Source: Diadophis punctatus similis (taxonomy: Eukaryota; Chordata; Lepidosauria; Squamata; Dipsadidae). Taken from it: DNA of 64,000 bases. Shown here piece after piece: positions 38,605-52,256 of this stretch (positions are counted from its first letter, which is position 1; the number at the start of each line of letters is the position of its first letter). The position numbers and the translations under genes are program-made. The stretch lies in NCBI GenBank assembly GCA_023053685.1, contig JALIGW010000059.1, forward strand, positions 1,116,001 through 1,180,000, read 5' to 3'. The notes under the pieces were generated by a model. The model was given only the letters and a program-made list of their open reading frames with translations. It was not told the origin of the DNA and did no database searches.

Positions 38605-41600
38605 AGAAATGAAAAAGAAACACATATCCATGTTCCCCAGGGTGTGGAAAGCCAAATTACCACACCATTTTCAGGTCCGAGTTATCCCTGAGGAATTAGC
38701 CCAAGCCGTATCTCATAATTTGCCTTAGGACTCAATTCAGCCCGAAAACTTCACTTTTGACACAGAGCTCAGAAATGAAAAAGAAACATATATTCATGTT
38801 CCCCAGGGTCTGGAAAGCCAAAATCTCACAAAATTTTCAGATCCAAGCATTCCCTGAGGAATTAGCCCAAGCCGCATCATAGAATTTACCTTACGACTAA
38901 ATTCAGCCCGAAAACCTCTCTTTTGACACAGAGCTCAGAAATGAAAAAGAAACACATATCCATGTTCCCCAGGGTATGGAAAGCCGAATTCCCACACCAT
39001 TTGCAGATCCGAGCTTTCCCTGAGGACTTAGCCCAAGGCGTTTCTCAGAATTTGCCATAGAACTCAATTCAGCCCGAAAACCTCACTTTTGACATAGAGC
39101 TCAGAAATGAAAAACAAACACATATCCATGTTCCCCAGGGTGTGGAAAGCCAAATTACCACACCATTTTCAGGTCCGAGTTTTCCCTGAGGAATTAGCCC
39201 AAGCCGTATCTCATAATTTGCCTTAGGACTCAATTATAACAGAAAACTTCACTTTTGACACAGAGCTCAGAAATGAAAAAGAAACATATATTCATGTTCT
39301 CCAGGGTCTGGAAAGCCGAATTCTGACACCATTTTCAGATCCGAGCTCTCCCTGAGGAATTAGCCCAAGGCGTTTCTCAGAATTTGCCATAGAACTCAAT
39401 TATAACAGAAAACTTCACTTTTGACACAGAGCTCAGAAATGAAATAGAAACACATATTCTTGTTCCCTAGGCTCTGGAAAGACAAAATCTCACACAATTT
39501 TCAGATCCGAGCTTTCCCTGAGGAGTTAGCCCAAGCCTTATCATAGAATTTGCCTTAGAACTCAATTTAGCCAGAAAACTTCCCTTTTGACACAGAGCTC
39601 AGAAATGAAAAAGAAACACATATTCATGTTCCCAGGGTCTGGAAAGCCAAATTCTCACACCATTTTCAGATCCGAGCTTTCCCTGAGGAATTAGCCCAAG
39701 GCGTTTCTCAGAATTTGCCATAGAACTCAATTATAACAGAAAACTTCACTTTTGACACAGAGCTCAGAAATGAAATAGAAACACATATTCTTGTTCCCTA
39801 GGCTCTGGAAAGACAAAATCTCACACAATTTTCAGATCCGAGCTTTCCCTGAGGAGTTAGCACAAGCCTTATCATAGAATTTGCCTTTGGACTCAATTCA
39901 GCCCGAAAACCTCACTTTTGACACAGAGCTCAGAAATGAAAAAGAAACACATATCCATGTTCCGCAGGGTATGGAAAACCGAATTCCCACACCATTTACC
40001 GATCCGAGCATTCCCTGAGGAATTAGCCCAAGCCGTATCATAGAATTTACCTTACGACTCAATTCAGCCCGAAAACCTCACTTTTGACACAGAGCTCAGA
40101 AATGAAAAAGAAACACATATCCATGTTCCCCAGGGTCTGGAAAGGCAAAATCTCACAAAATTTTCAGATCCAAGCATTCCCTGAGGAATTAGCCCAAGCC
40201 GTATCATAGAATTTACCTTACGACTCAATTCAGCCCGAAAACCTCTCTTTTGACATAGAGCTCAGAAATCAAAAAGAAACACATATACATGTTCCCCAGG
40301 GTATGGAAAGCCGAATTCCCACACCATTTGCAGATCTGAGCTTTCCCTGAGGACTTAGCCCAAGGCGTTTCTCAGAATTTGCCATAGAACTCAATTCAGC
40401 CCGAAAACCTCACTTTTGACATAGAGCTCAGAAATGAAAAAGAAACACATATCCATGTTCCCCAGGGTGTGGAAAGCCAAATTACCACACCATTTTCAGG
40501 TCCGAGTTTTCCCTGAGGAATTAGCCCAAGCCGTATCTCATAATTTGCCTTAGGACTCAATTATAACAGAAAACTTCACTTTTGACACATAGCTCAGAAA
40601 TGAAAAAGAAACACATATTCATGTTCTCCAGGGTCTGGAAAGCTGAATTCTCACACCATTTTCAGATCTGAGCTTTCCCTGCGGAGTTAGCCCAAGCCGT
40701 ATCTCATAATTTGCCTTAGGATTCAATTCAACCAGAAAACTTCACTTTTGACACAGAGCTCAGAAATGAAAAAGAAACACATATTCATGTTCCCCAGGGT
40801 CTGGAAAGCCAAAATCTCGCAAAATTTTCAGATCCAAGCATTCCCTGAGGAATTAGCCCAAGCCGTATCATAGAATTTACCTTACGACTCAATTCAGCCC
40901 GAAAACCTCTCTTTTGACACAGAGCTCAGAAATCAAAAAGAAACACATATCCATGTTCCCCAGGGTATGGAAAACCGAATTCCCACACCATTTGCCGATC
41001 CGAGCATTCCCTGAGGATTTAGCCCAAGGCGTTTCTCAGAATTTGCCATAGAACTCAATTCAGCCCGAAAACTTCACTTTTGACACAGAGCTCAGAAATG
41101 AAAAAGAAACACATATTCATGTTCCCCAGGGTCTGGAAAGCCAAATTCTCACACCATTTTCAGATCCGAGCTTTCCCTGTGGAGTTAGCCCAAGCCGTAT
41201 CTCATAATTTGCCTTAGGATTCAATTCAGCCCAAAAACCTCACTTTTGACACAGAGCTCAGAAATGAAAAAGAAACACATATCCATGTTCCCCAGGGTAT
41301 GGAAAAGCAAATTCCCACACCATTTTCAGATCCGAGCAATCCCTGAGGAATTAGCCCAAGCCGTATCATAGAATTTACCTTACGACTCAATTCAGCCCGA
41401 AAACCTCACTTTTGACACAGAGCTCAGAAATGAAAAAGAAACACATATCCATGTTCCCCAGGGTATGGAAAACCGAATTCCCACACCATTTGCAGATCCG
41501 AGCATTCCCTAATGAATTAGCCCAAGCCGTATCATAGAATTTACCTTACGACTCAATTCAGCCCGAAAACCTCACTTTTGACACAGAGCTCAGAAATGAA
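38605..41600 (+). repeat. Partial further copy of the right part of the 40-mer, with one extra monomer
   Basis: From about 38,767 the sequence matches about 35,781 onward (offset 2,986 bp, 18 monomers), including GCCGCATCATAG and the GAAATAGAAACACATATTC units. Near 39,960 a monomer with TTCCGCAGGGTATGG appears that the source lacks. After it, markers such as GGGTCTGGAAAGGC (36,981/40,133) match at 3,152 bp, exactly 166 bp more. The segment was copied and gained one whole monomer. Confidence 0.75.
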
Positions 41601-42770
41601 AAAGAAACACATACAGTATTCCTGTTCCCTAGGGTCTGGAAAGCCAAATTCTCACACCATTTTCAGATCCGAGCTTTCCCTGAGGAGTTAGCCAAAGGCC
41701 TATCTCAGAATTTGCCATAGAAATCAATTCAGCCAGAAACTTCACTTTTGACACAGAGGTCAGAAATGAAAAAGAAACACATATCCATGTTCCCCAGGGT
41801 GTGGAAAGCCAAATTACCACACTATTTTCAGCTCCTAGTTTTCCCTGAGGAATTAGCCAAAGCCGTATCTCATAATTTGCCTTAGGACTCAATTCAGCCA
41901 GAAAACTTCACTCTTGACACAGAGCTCAGAAATGAAAAAGAAATACATATTCATGTTAACTAGGGTCGGGAAAGCCAAATTTTCACACCATTTTCAGATC
42001 CGAGCATTCCCTGAGGAATTAGCCCAAGCCGTATCATAGAATTTACCTTACGACTCAATTCAGCCCGAAAACCTCTCTTTTGACACAGAGCTCAGAAATC
42101 AAAAAGAAACACATATCCATGTTCCCCAGGGTATGGAAAGCCGAATTCCCACACCATTTGCAGATCCGAGCTTTCCCTGAGGACTTAGCCCAAGGCGTTT
42201 CTCAGAATTTGCCATAGAACTCCATTCAGCCCGAAAACCTCACTTTTGACATAGAGCTCAGAAATGAAAAACAAACACATATCCATGTTCCCCAGGGTGT
42301 GGAAAGCCAAATTACCATACCATTTTCAGGTCCGAGTTTTCCCTGAGGAATTAGCCCAAGCCGTATCTCATAATTTGCCTTAGGACTCAATTATAACAGA
42401 AAACTTCACTTTTGACACAGAGCTCAGAAATGAAAAAGAAACACATATTCATGTTCTCCAGGGTCTGGAAAGCCGAATTCTGACACCATTTTCAGATCCG
42501 AGCTTTCCCTGAGGAGTTAGCCCAAGGCGTTTCTCAGAATTTGCCATAGAACTCAATTCAGCCCGAAAACCTCACTTTTGACACAGAGCTCAGAAATGAA
42601 AAAGAAACACATATTCCTGTTCCCTAGGGTTCGGAAAGCCAAATTTTCACACCATATTCAGATCCGAGCTTTCCCTGAGGAGTTAGCCCAAGGCGTATCA
42701 TAGAATTTACTTTAAGACTCAATTCACCCCGAAAACCTCACTGTTGACACAGAGCTCAGAAATGAAAAAG
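41601..42770 (+). repeat. 7-monomer segment shared with 33.8-34.9 kb and 55.6-56.7 kb
   Basis: Starts with the 5-bp insertion monomer (ACATACAG at 41,609; match at 33,808, offset 7,801, 47 monomers) and includes GTTAAC at 41,955 (34,154 at the same offset; 55,907 at offset 13,952). It continues through the CATAGAACTCCATTCAGCC unit to the CTGTTGACACAG unit. The same ordered monomer string therefore occurs at three separated places. Confidence 0.72.
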
Positions 42771-45700
42771 AAACACATATTCATGTTCTCCAGGGTCTGG
42801 AAAGCCGAATTCTGACACCATTTTCAGATCCGAGCTCTCCCTGAGGAATTAGCCCAAGGCGTTTCTCAGAATTTGCCATAGAACTCAATTATAACAGAAA
42901 ACTTCACTTTTGACACAGAGCTCAGAAATGAAATAGAAACACATATTCTTGTTCCCTAGGCTCTGGAAAGACAAAATCTCACACAATTTTCAGATCCGAG
43001 CTTTCCCTGAGGAGTTAGCCCAAGCCTTATCATAGAATTTGCCTTAGAACTCAATTCAGCCAGAAAACTTCCCTTTTGACACAGAGCTCAGAAATGAAAA
43101 AGAAACACATATTCATGTTCCCAGGGTCTGGAAAGCCAAATTCTCACACCATTTTCAGATCCGAGCTTTCCCTGAGGAATTAGCCCAAGGCGTTTCTCAG
43201 AATTTGCCATAGAACTCAATTATAACAGAAAACTTCACTTTTGACACAGAGCTCAGAAATGAAATAGAAACACATATTCTTGTTCCTTTGGCTCTGGAAA
43301 GACAAAATCTCACACAATTTTCAGATCCGAGCTTTCCCTGAGGAGTTAGCCCAAGCCTTATCATAGAATTTGCCTTTGGACTCAATTCAGCCCGAAAACC
43401 TCACTTTTGACACAGAGCTCAGAAATGAAAAAGAAACACATATCCATGTTCCGCAGGGTATGGAAAACCGAATTCCCACACCATTTACCGATCCGAGCAT
43501 TCCCTGAGGAATTAGCCCAAGCCGTATCATAGAATTTACCTTACGACTCAATTCAGCCCGAAAACCTCACTTTTGACACAGAGCTCAGAAATGAAAAAGA
43601 AACACATATCCATGTTCCCCAGGGTATGGAAAGCCGAATTTCCACACCATTTGCAGATCCGAGCTTTCCCTGAGGACTTAGCCCAAGGCGTTTCTCAGAA
43701 TTTGCCATAGAACTCAATTCAGCCCGAAAACCTCACTTTTGACATAGAGCTCAGAAATGAAAAACAAACACATATCCATGTTCCCCAGGGTGTGGAAAGC
43801 CAAATTACCACACCATTTTCAGGTCCGAGTTTTCCCTGAGGAATTAGCCCAAGCCGTATCTCATAATTTGCCTTAGGACTCAATTATAACAGAAAACTTC
43901 ACTTTTGACACAGAGCTCAGAAATGAAAAAGAAACATATATTCATGTTCTCCAGGGTCTGGAAAGCCGAATTCTGACACCATTTTCAGATCCGAGCTCTC
44001 CCTGAGGAATTAGCCCAAGGCGTTTCTCAGAATTTGCCATAGAACTCAAGTATAACAGAAAACTTCACTTTTGACACAGAGCTCAGAAATGAAATAGAAA
44101 CACATATTCTTGTTCCCTAGGCTCTGGAAAGACAAAATCTCACACAATTTTCAGATCCGAGCTTTCCCTGAGTAGTTAGCCCAAGCCTTATCATAGAATT
44201 TGCCTTAGAACTCAATTCAGCCAGAAAACTTCCCTTTTGACACAGAGCTCAGAAATGAAAAAGAAACACATATTCATGTTCCCAGGGTCTGGAAAGCCAA
44301 ATTCTCACACCATTTTCAGATCCGAGCTTTCCCTGAGGAATTAGCCCAAGGCGTTTCTCAGAATTTGCCATAGAACTCAATTATAACAGAAAACTTCACT
44401 TTTGACACAGAGCTCAGAAATGAAATAGAAACACATATTCTTTCTTCCCTAGGCTCTGGAAAGACAAAATCTCACACAATTTTCAGATCCGAGCTTTCCC
44501 TGAGGAGTTAGCCCAAGACTTATCATAGAATTTGCCTTTGGACTCAATTCAGCCCAAAAACCTCACTTTTGACACAGAGCTCAGAAATGAAAAAGAAACA
44601 CATATCCATGTTCCGCAGGGTATGGAAAACCGAATTCCCACACCATTTACCGATCCGAGCATTCCCTGAGGAATTAGCCCAAGCCGTATCATAGAATTTA
44701 CCTTACGACTCAATTCAGCCCGAAAACCTCACTTTTGACACGGAGCTCAGAAATGAAAAAGAAACACATATCCATGTTCCCCAGGGTCTGGAAAGGCAAA
44801 ATCTCACAAAATTTTCAGATCCAAGCATTCCCTGAGGAATTTGCCCAAGCCGTATCATAGAATTTACCTTACGACTCAATTCAGCCCGAAAACCTCTCTT
44901 TTGACACAGAGCTCAGAAATCAAAAAGAAACACATATCCATGTTCCCCAGGGTATGGAAAGCCGAATTCCCACACCATTTGCAGATCCGAGCTTTCCCTG
45001 AGGACTTAGCCCAAGGCGTTTCTCAGAATTTGCCATAGAACTCAATTCAGCCCGAAAACCTCACTTTTGACATAGAGCTCAGAATTGAAAAACAAACACA
45101 TATCCATGTTCCCCAGGGTGTGGAAAGCCAAATTACCACACCATTTTCAGGTCCGAGTTTTCCCTGAGGACTTAGCCCAAGCCGTATCTCATAATTTGCC
45201 TTAGGACTCAATTATAACAGAAAACTTCACTTTTGACACAGAGCTCAGAAATGAAAAAGAAACACATATTCATGTTCTCCAGGGTCTGGAAAGCCGAATT
45301 CTGACACCATTTTCAGATCCGAGCTTTCCCTGAGGAGTTAGCCCAAGGCGTTTCTCAGAATTTGCCATAGAACTCAATTCAGCCCGAAAACCTCACTTTT
45401 GACACAGAGCTCAGAAATGAAAAAGAAACACATATTCCTGTTCCCTAGGGTTCGGAAAGCCAAATTTTCACACCATATTCAGATCCGAGCTTTCCCTGAG
45501 GAGTTAGCCCAAGGCGTATCATAGAATTTACTTTAAGACTCAATTCACCCCGAAAACCTCACTGTTGACACAGAGCTCAGAAATGAAAAAGAAACACATA
45601 TTCATGTTCTCCAGGGTCTGGAAAGCCGAATTCTGACACCATTTTCAGATCCGAGCTCTCCCTGAGGAATTAGCCCAAGGCGTTTCTCAGAATTTGCCAT

Positions 45701-46440
45701 AGAACTCAATTATAACAGAAAACTTCACTTTTGACACAGAGCTCAGAAATGAAATAGAAACACATATTCTTGTTCCCTAGGCTCTGGAAAGACAAAATCT
45801 CACACAATTTTCAGATCCGAGCTTTCCCTGAGGAGTTAGCCCAAGCCTTATCATAGAATTTGCCTTAGAACTCAATTCAGCCAGAAAACTTCCCTTTTGA
45901 CACAGCGCTCAGAAATGAAAAAGAAACACATATTCATGTTCCCAGGGTCTGGAAAGCCAAATTCTCACACCATTTTCAGATCCGAGCTTTCCCTGAGGAA
46001 TTAGCCCAAGGCGTTTCTCAGAATTTGCCATAGAACTCAATTATAACAGAAAACTTCACTTTTGACACAGAGCTCAGAAATGAAATAGAAACACATATTC
46101 TTGTTCCCTAGGCTCTGGAAAGACAAAATCTCACACAATTTTCAGATCCGAGCTTTCCCTGAGGAGTTAGCCCAAGCCTTATCATAGAATTTGCCTTTGG
46201 ACTCAATTCAGCCCGAAAACCTCACTTTTGACACAGAGCTCAGAAATGAAAAAGAAACACATATCCATGTTCCGCAGGGTATGGAAAACCGAATTCCCAC
46301 ACCATTTACCGATCCGAGCATTCCCTGAGGAATTAGCCCAAGCCGTATCATAGAATTTACCTTACGACTCAATTCAGCCCTAAAACCTCACTTTTGACAC
46401 AGAGCTCAGAAATGAAAAAGAAACACATATCCATGTTCCC
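42771..46440 (+). repeat. Region rich in a recurring 5-monomer module
   Basis: A block of about 830 bp occurs three times here: about 42,778-43,610, 43,940-44,770 and 45,600-46,430. Each holds a GAGCTCTCCCTGAGG unit, two GAAATAGAAACACATATTC units and ends with TTCCGCAGGGTATGG (43,449, 44,611, 46,270). Spacings are 1,162 and 1,659 bp, seven and ten monomers. The two outer copies lie in a longer 2,821-bp (17-monomer) duplication. Private variants include TTCTTTCTTCCC near 44,437 and GAGTAGTTAGCC near 44,170. Confidence 0.75.
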
Positions 46441-48930
46441 CAGGGTCTGGAAAGGCAAAATCTCACAAAATTTTCAGATCCAAGCATTCCCTGAGGAATT
46501 AGCCCAAGCCGTATCATAGAATTTACCTTACGACTCAATTCTGCCCGAAAACCTCTCTTTTGACACAGAGCTCAGAAATCAAAAAGAAACACATATACAT
46601 GTTCCCCAGGGTATGGAAAGCCGAATTCCCACACCATTTGCAGATCTGAGCTTTCCCTGAGGACTTAGCCCAAGGCGTTTCTCAGAATTTGCCATAGAAC
46701 TCAATTCAGCCCGAAAACCTCACTTTTGACATAGAGCTCAGAAATGAAAAAGAAACACATATCCATGTTCCCCAGGGTGTGGAAAGCCAAATTACCACAC
46801 CATTTTCAGGTCCGAGTTTTCCCTGAGGAATTAACCCAAGCCGTATCTCATAATTTGCCTTAGGACTCAATTATAACAGAAAACTTCACTTTTGACACAT
46901 AGCTCAGAAATGAAAAAGAAACACATATTCATGTTCTCCAGGGTCTGGAAAGCTGAATTCTCACACCATTTTCAGATCTGAGCTTTCCCTGCGGAGTTAG
47001 CCCAAGCCGTATCTCATAATTTGCCTTAGGATTCAATTCAACCAGAAAACTTCACTTTTGACACAGAGCTCAGAAATGAAAAAGAAACACATATTCATGT
47101 TCCCCAGGGTCTGGAAAGCCAAAATCTCGCAAAATTTTCAGATCCAAGCATTCCCTGAGGAATTAGCCCAAGCCGTATCATAGAATTTACCTTACGACTC
47201 AATTCAGCCCGAAAACCTCTCTTTTGACACAGAGCTCAGAAATCAAAAAGAAACACATATCCATGTTCCCCAGGGTATGGAAAACCGAATTCCCACACCA
47301 TTTGCCGATCCAAGCATTCCCTGAGGATTTAGCCCAAGCCGTATCTCATAATTTGCCTTAGGACTCAATTATAACAGAAAACTTCACTTTTGACACACAG
47401 CTCAGAAATGAAAAAGAAACATATATTCATGTTCTCCAGGGTCTGGAAAGCCGAATTCTGACACCATTTTCAGATCCGAGCTTTCCCTGAGGAGTTAGCC
47501 CAAGGCGTTTCATAGAATTTACTTTAAGACTCAATTCACCCCGAAAACCTCACTGTTGACACAGAGCTCAGAAATGAAAAAGAAACACAAATTCATGTTC
47601 CCTAGACTCTGGAAAGAAAAATCTCACACAATTTTTAGATCCGAACTTTCCCTGACGAGTTAGCCCAAGCCTTATCATAGAATTTGCCTTAGAACTCAAT
47701 TCAGCCAGAAAACTTCCCTTTTGACACAGAGCTCAGAAATGAAAAAGAAACACATATTCATGTTCCCAGGGTCTGGAAAGCCAAATTCCCACACCATTTG
47801 CCGATCCGAGCATTCCCTGAGGAATTTGCCCAAGCCGTATCATAGAATTTACCTTACGACTCAATTCAGCCCGAAAACCTCACTTTTGACACAGAGCTCA
47901 GAAATGAAAAAGAAACACATATCCATGTTCCCCAGGGTCTGGAAAGGCAAAATCTCACAAAATTTTCAGATCCAAGCATTCCCTGAGGAATTAGCCCAAG
48001 CCGTATCATAGAATTTACCTTACGACTCAATTCAGCCCGAAAACCTCTCTTTTGACACAGAGCTCAGAAATCAAATAGAAACACATATCCATGTTCCCCA
48101 GGGTATGGAAAGCCGAATTCCCACACCATTTGCAGATCTGAGCTTTCCCTGAGGACTTAGCCCAAGGCGTTTCTCAGAATTTGCCATAGAACTCAATTCA
48201 GCCCGAAAACCTCACTTTTGACATAGAGCTCAGAAATGAAAAAGAAACACATATCCATGTTCCCCAGGGTGTGGAAAGCCAAATTACCACACCATTTTCA
48301 GGTCCGAGTTTTCCCTGAGGACTTAGCCCAAACCATATCTCATAATTTGCCTTAGGACTCAATTATAACAGAAAACTTCACTTTTGACACATAGCTCAGA
48401 AATGAAAAAGAAACACATATCCATGTTCCCCAGGGTATGGAAAGCCGAATTCCCACACCATTTGCAGATCTGAGCTTTCCCTGAGGACTTAGCCCAAGGC
48501 GTTTCTCAGAATTTGCCATAGAAATCAATTCAGCCCGAAAACCTCACTTTTGACATAGAGCTCAGAAATGAAAAAGAAACACATATCCATGTTCCCCAGG
48601 GTGTGGAAAGCCAAATTACCACACCATTTTCAGGTCCGAGTTTTCCCTGAGGAATTAGCCCAAGCCATATCTCATAATTTGCCTTAGGACTCAATTATAA
48701 CAGAAAACTTCACTTTTGACACATAGCTCAGAAATGAAAAAGAAACACATATTCATGTTCTCCAGGGTCTGGAAAGCTGAATTCTCACACCATTTTCAGA
48801 TCTGAGCTTTCCCTGCGGAGTTAGCCCAAGCCGTATCTCATAATGTGCCTTAGGATTCAATTCAACCAGAAAACTTCACTTTTGACACAGAGCTCAGAAA
48901 TGAAAAAGAAACACATATTCATGTTCCCCA
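46441..48930 (+). repeat. Mosaic segment between duplicated blocks
   Basis: About 46,440-47,310 matches about 40,130-41,000 (offset near 6,310 bp, 38 monomers). A chimeric monomer near 47,760-47,800 joins TGTTCCCAGGGTCTGG to CCCACACCATTTGCCGATCC, halves normally found in different subtypes. A two-monomer local duplication (332 bp) lies at about 48,084-48,737: the CATTTGCAGATCTGAG and CACCATTTTCAGGTCCGAG pair appears twice in a row. No non-satellite sequence is seen. Confidence 0.7.
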
Positions 48931-51900
48931 GGGTCTGGAAAGCCAAAATCTCGCAAAATTTTCAGATCCAAGCATTCCCTGAGGAATTAGCCCAAGCCGT
49001 ATCATAGAATTTACCTTACGACTCAATTCAGCCCGAAAACCTCTCTTTTGACACAGAGCTCAGAAATCAAAAAGAAACACATATCCATGTTCCCCAGGGT
49101 ATGGAAAGCCGAATTCCCACACCATGTGCAGATCCGAGCTTTCCCTGAGGACTTAGCCCAAGGCATTTCTCAGAATTTGCCATAGAACTCAATTCAGCCC
49201 GAAAACCTCACTTTTGACATAGAGCTCAGAAATGAAAAACAAACACATATCCATGTTCCCAAGGGTGTGGAAAGCCAAATTACCACAACATTTTCAGGTC
49301 CGAGTTTTCCCTGAGGAATTAGCCCAAGCCGTATCTCATAATTTGCCTTAGGACTCAATTATAACAGAAAACTTCACTTTTGACACAGAGCTCAGAAATG
49401 AAAAAGAAACACATATTCCTGTTCCCTAGGGTCGGGAAAGCCGAATTTTCACACCATTTTCAGATCCGTGCTTTCCCTGTGGATTTAGCCCAATGCGTAT
49501 CTCAAAATTTACCTTACGACTCAATTCAGCCCGAGAACCTCACTTTTGACACAGAGCTCAGAAATGAAATAGAAACACATATTCCTGTTCCCTAGGCTCT
49601 GGAAACACAAAATCTCACACAATTTTCAGATCCGAGCAATCCCTGAGGAATTAGCCCAAGCCGTATCATAGAATTTATCTTACGACTCAATTCAGCCCGA
49701 AAACCTCACTTTTGACACAGAGCTCAGAAATGAAAAAGAAACACATATCCATGTTCCCCAGGGTATGGAAAACCGAATTCCCACACCATTTGCAGATCCG
49801 AGCATTCCCTGATGAATTAGCCCAAGCCGTATCATAGAATTTACCTTACGACTCAATTCAGCCCGAAAACCTCACTTTTGACACAGAGCTCAGAAATGAA
49901 AAAGAAACACATACAGTATTCCTGTTCCCTAGGGTCTGGAAAGCCAAATTCTCACACCATTTTCAGATCCGAGCTTTCCCTATTGAGTTAGCCCAAGCCG
50001 TATCTCAGAATTTGCCTTGGGACTCAATTCAGCCAGAAAACTTCACTTTTGACACAGAGCTCAGAAATGAAAAAGAAACACATAGCCATGATCCCCAGGG
50101 TGTGGAAAGACAAAATCTCACACCATTTGCAGATCTGAGCTTTCCCTGAGGACTTAGCCCAAGGCGTTTCTCAGAATTTGCCATAGAACTCAATTCAGCC
50201 CGAAAACCTCACTTTTGACATAGAGCTCAGAAATGAAAAAGAAACACATATCCATGTTCCCCAGGGTGTGGAAAGCCAAATTACCACACCATTTTCAGGT
50301 CCGAGTTTTCCCTGAGGAATTAGCCCAAGCCGTATCTCATAATTTGCCTTAGGACTCAATTATAACAGAAAACTTCACTTTTGACACAGAGCTCAGAAAT
50401 GAAAAAGAAACACATATTCCTGTTCCCTAGGGTCGGGAAAGCTGAATTTTCACACCATTTTCAGATCCGTGCTTTCCCTGCGGATTTAGCCCAATGCGTA
50501 TCTCAAAATTTACCTTACGACTCAATTCAGCCCGAGAACCTCAATTTTGACACAGAGCTCAGAAATGAAATAGAAACACATATTCCTGTTCCCTAGGCTC
50601 TGGAAACACAAAATCTCACACAATTTTCAGATCCGAGCAATCCCTGAGGAATTAGCCCAAGCCGTATCATAGAATTTATCTTACGACTCAATTCAGCCCG
50701 AAAACCTCACTTTTGACACAGAGCTCAGAAATGAAAAAGAAACACATACAGTATTCCTGTTCCCTAGGGTCTGGAAAGCCAAATTCTCACACCATTTTCA
50801 GATCCGAGCTTTCCCTGTTGAGTTAGCCCAAGCCGTATCTCAGAATTTGCCTTGGGACTCAATTCAGCCAGAAAACTTCACTTTTGACACAGAGCTCAGA
50901 AATGAAAAAGAAACACATAGCCATGATCCCCAGGGTGTGGAAAGACAAAATCTCACACCATTTTCAGATCCGAGCTTTCCCTGAGGAGTTAGCCAAAGGC
51001 CTATCTCAGAATTTGCCATAGAAATCAATTCAGCCAGAAACTTCACTTTTGACACAGAGCTCAGAAATGAAAAAGAAACACATATCCATGTTCCCCAGGG
51101 TGTGGAAAGCCAAATTACCACACTCTTTTCAGGTCCTAGTTTTCCCTGAGGAATTAGCCAAAGCCGTATCTCATTATTTGCCTTAGGACTCAATTCAGCC
51201 AGAAAACTTCACTCTTGACACAGAGCTCAGAAATGAAAAAGAAATACATATTCATGTTAACTAGGGTCGGGAAAGCCAAATTTTCACACCATTTTCAGAT
51301 CCGAGCATTCCCTGAGGAATTAGCCCAAGCCGTATCATAGAATTTACCTTACGACTCAATTCAGCCCGAAAACCTCTCTTTTGACACAGAGCTCAGAAAT
51401 CAAAAAGAAACACATATCCATGTTCCCCAGGGTATGGAAAGCCGAATTCCCACACCATTTGCCGATCCGAGCATTCCCTGAGGATTTAGCCCAAGGCGTT
51501 TCTCAGAATTTGCCATAGAACTCAATTCAGCCCGAAAACTTCACTTTTGACACAGAGCTCAGAAATGAAAAAGAAACACATATTCATGTTCTGCAGGGTC
51601 TGGAAAGCCGAATTCTGACACCATTTTCAGATCCGAGCTTTCCCTGAGGAGTTAGCCCAAGGCGTTTCTCAGAATTTGCCATAGAACTCAATTCAGCCCG
51701 AAAACCTCACTTTTGACACAGAGCTCAGAAATGAAAAAGAAACACATATTCCTGTTCCCTAGGGTTCGGAAAGCCAAATTTTCACACCATATTCAGATCC
51801 GAGCTTTCCCTGAGGAGTTAGCCCAAGGCGTATCATAGAATTTACTTTAAGACTCAATTCACCCCGAAAACCTCACTGTTGACACAGAGCTCAGAAATGA

Positions 51901-52256
51901 AAAAGAAACACAAATTCATGTTCCCTAGACTCTGGAAAGAAAAATCTCACACAATTTTTAGATCCGAACTTTCCCTGATGAGTTAGCCCAAGCCTTATCA
52001 TAGAATTTGCCTTAGAACTCAATTCAGCCAGAAAACTTCCCTTTTGACACAGAGCTCAGAAATGAAAAAGAAACACATATTCATGTTCCCAGGGTCTGGA
52101 AAGCCAAATTCTCACACCATTTTCAGATCCGAGCTTTCCCTGAGGAGTTAGCCAAAGGCCTATCTCAGAATTTGCCATAGAAATCAATTCAGCCAGAAAC
52201 TTCACTTTTGACACAGAGGTCAGAAATGAAAAAGAAACACATATCCATGTTCCCCA
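48931..52256 (+). repeat. 20-monomer tandem duplication, copy 1 (3,326 bp)
   Basis: GGGTCTGGAAAGCC with TCTCGCAAAATTTTC at 48,931 recurs at 52,257, and the two segments abut. ACATACAG at 49,909 matches 53,235 (offset 3,326). Distinctive units read GATCCGTGCTTTCCCTG, CCCAATGCGTATCTC, GCCCGAGAACCTCA and ACATAGCCATGATCCCC, the last two rare elsewhere. The copy itself contains a partial internal repeat: the GATCCGTGC unit appears at about 49,462 and 50,463, about six monomers apart. Confidence 0.83.
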
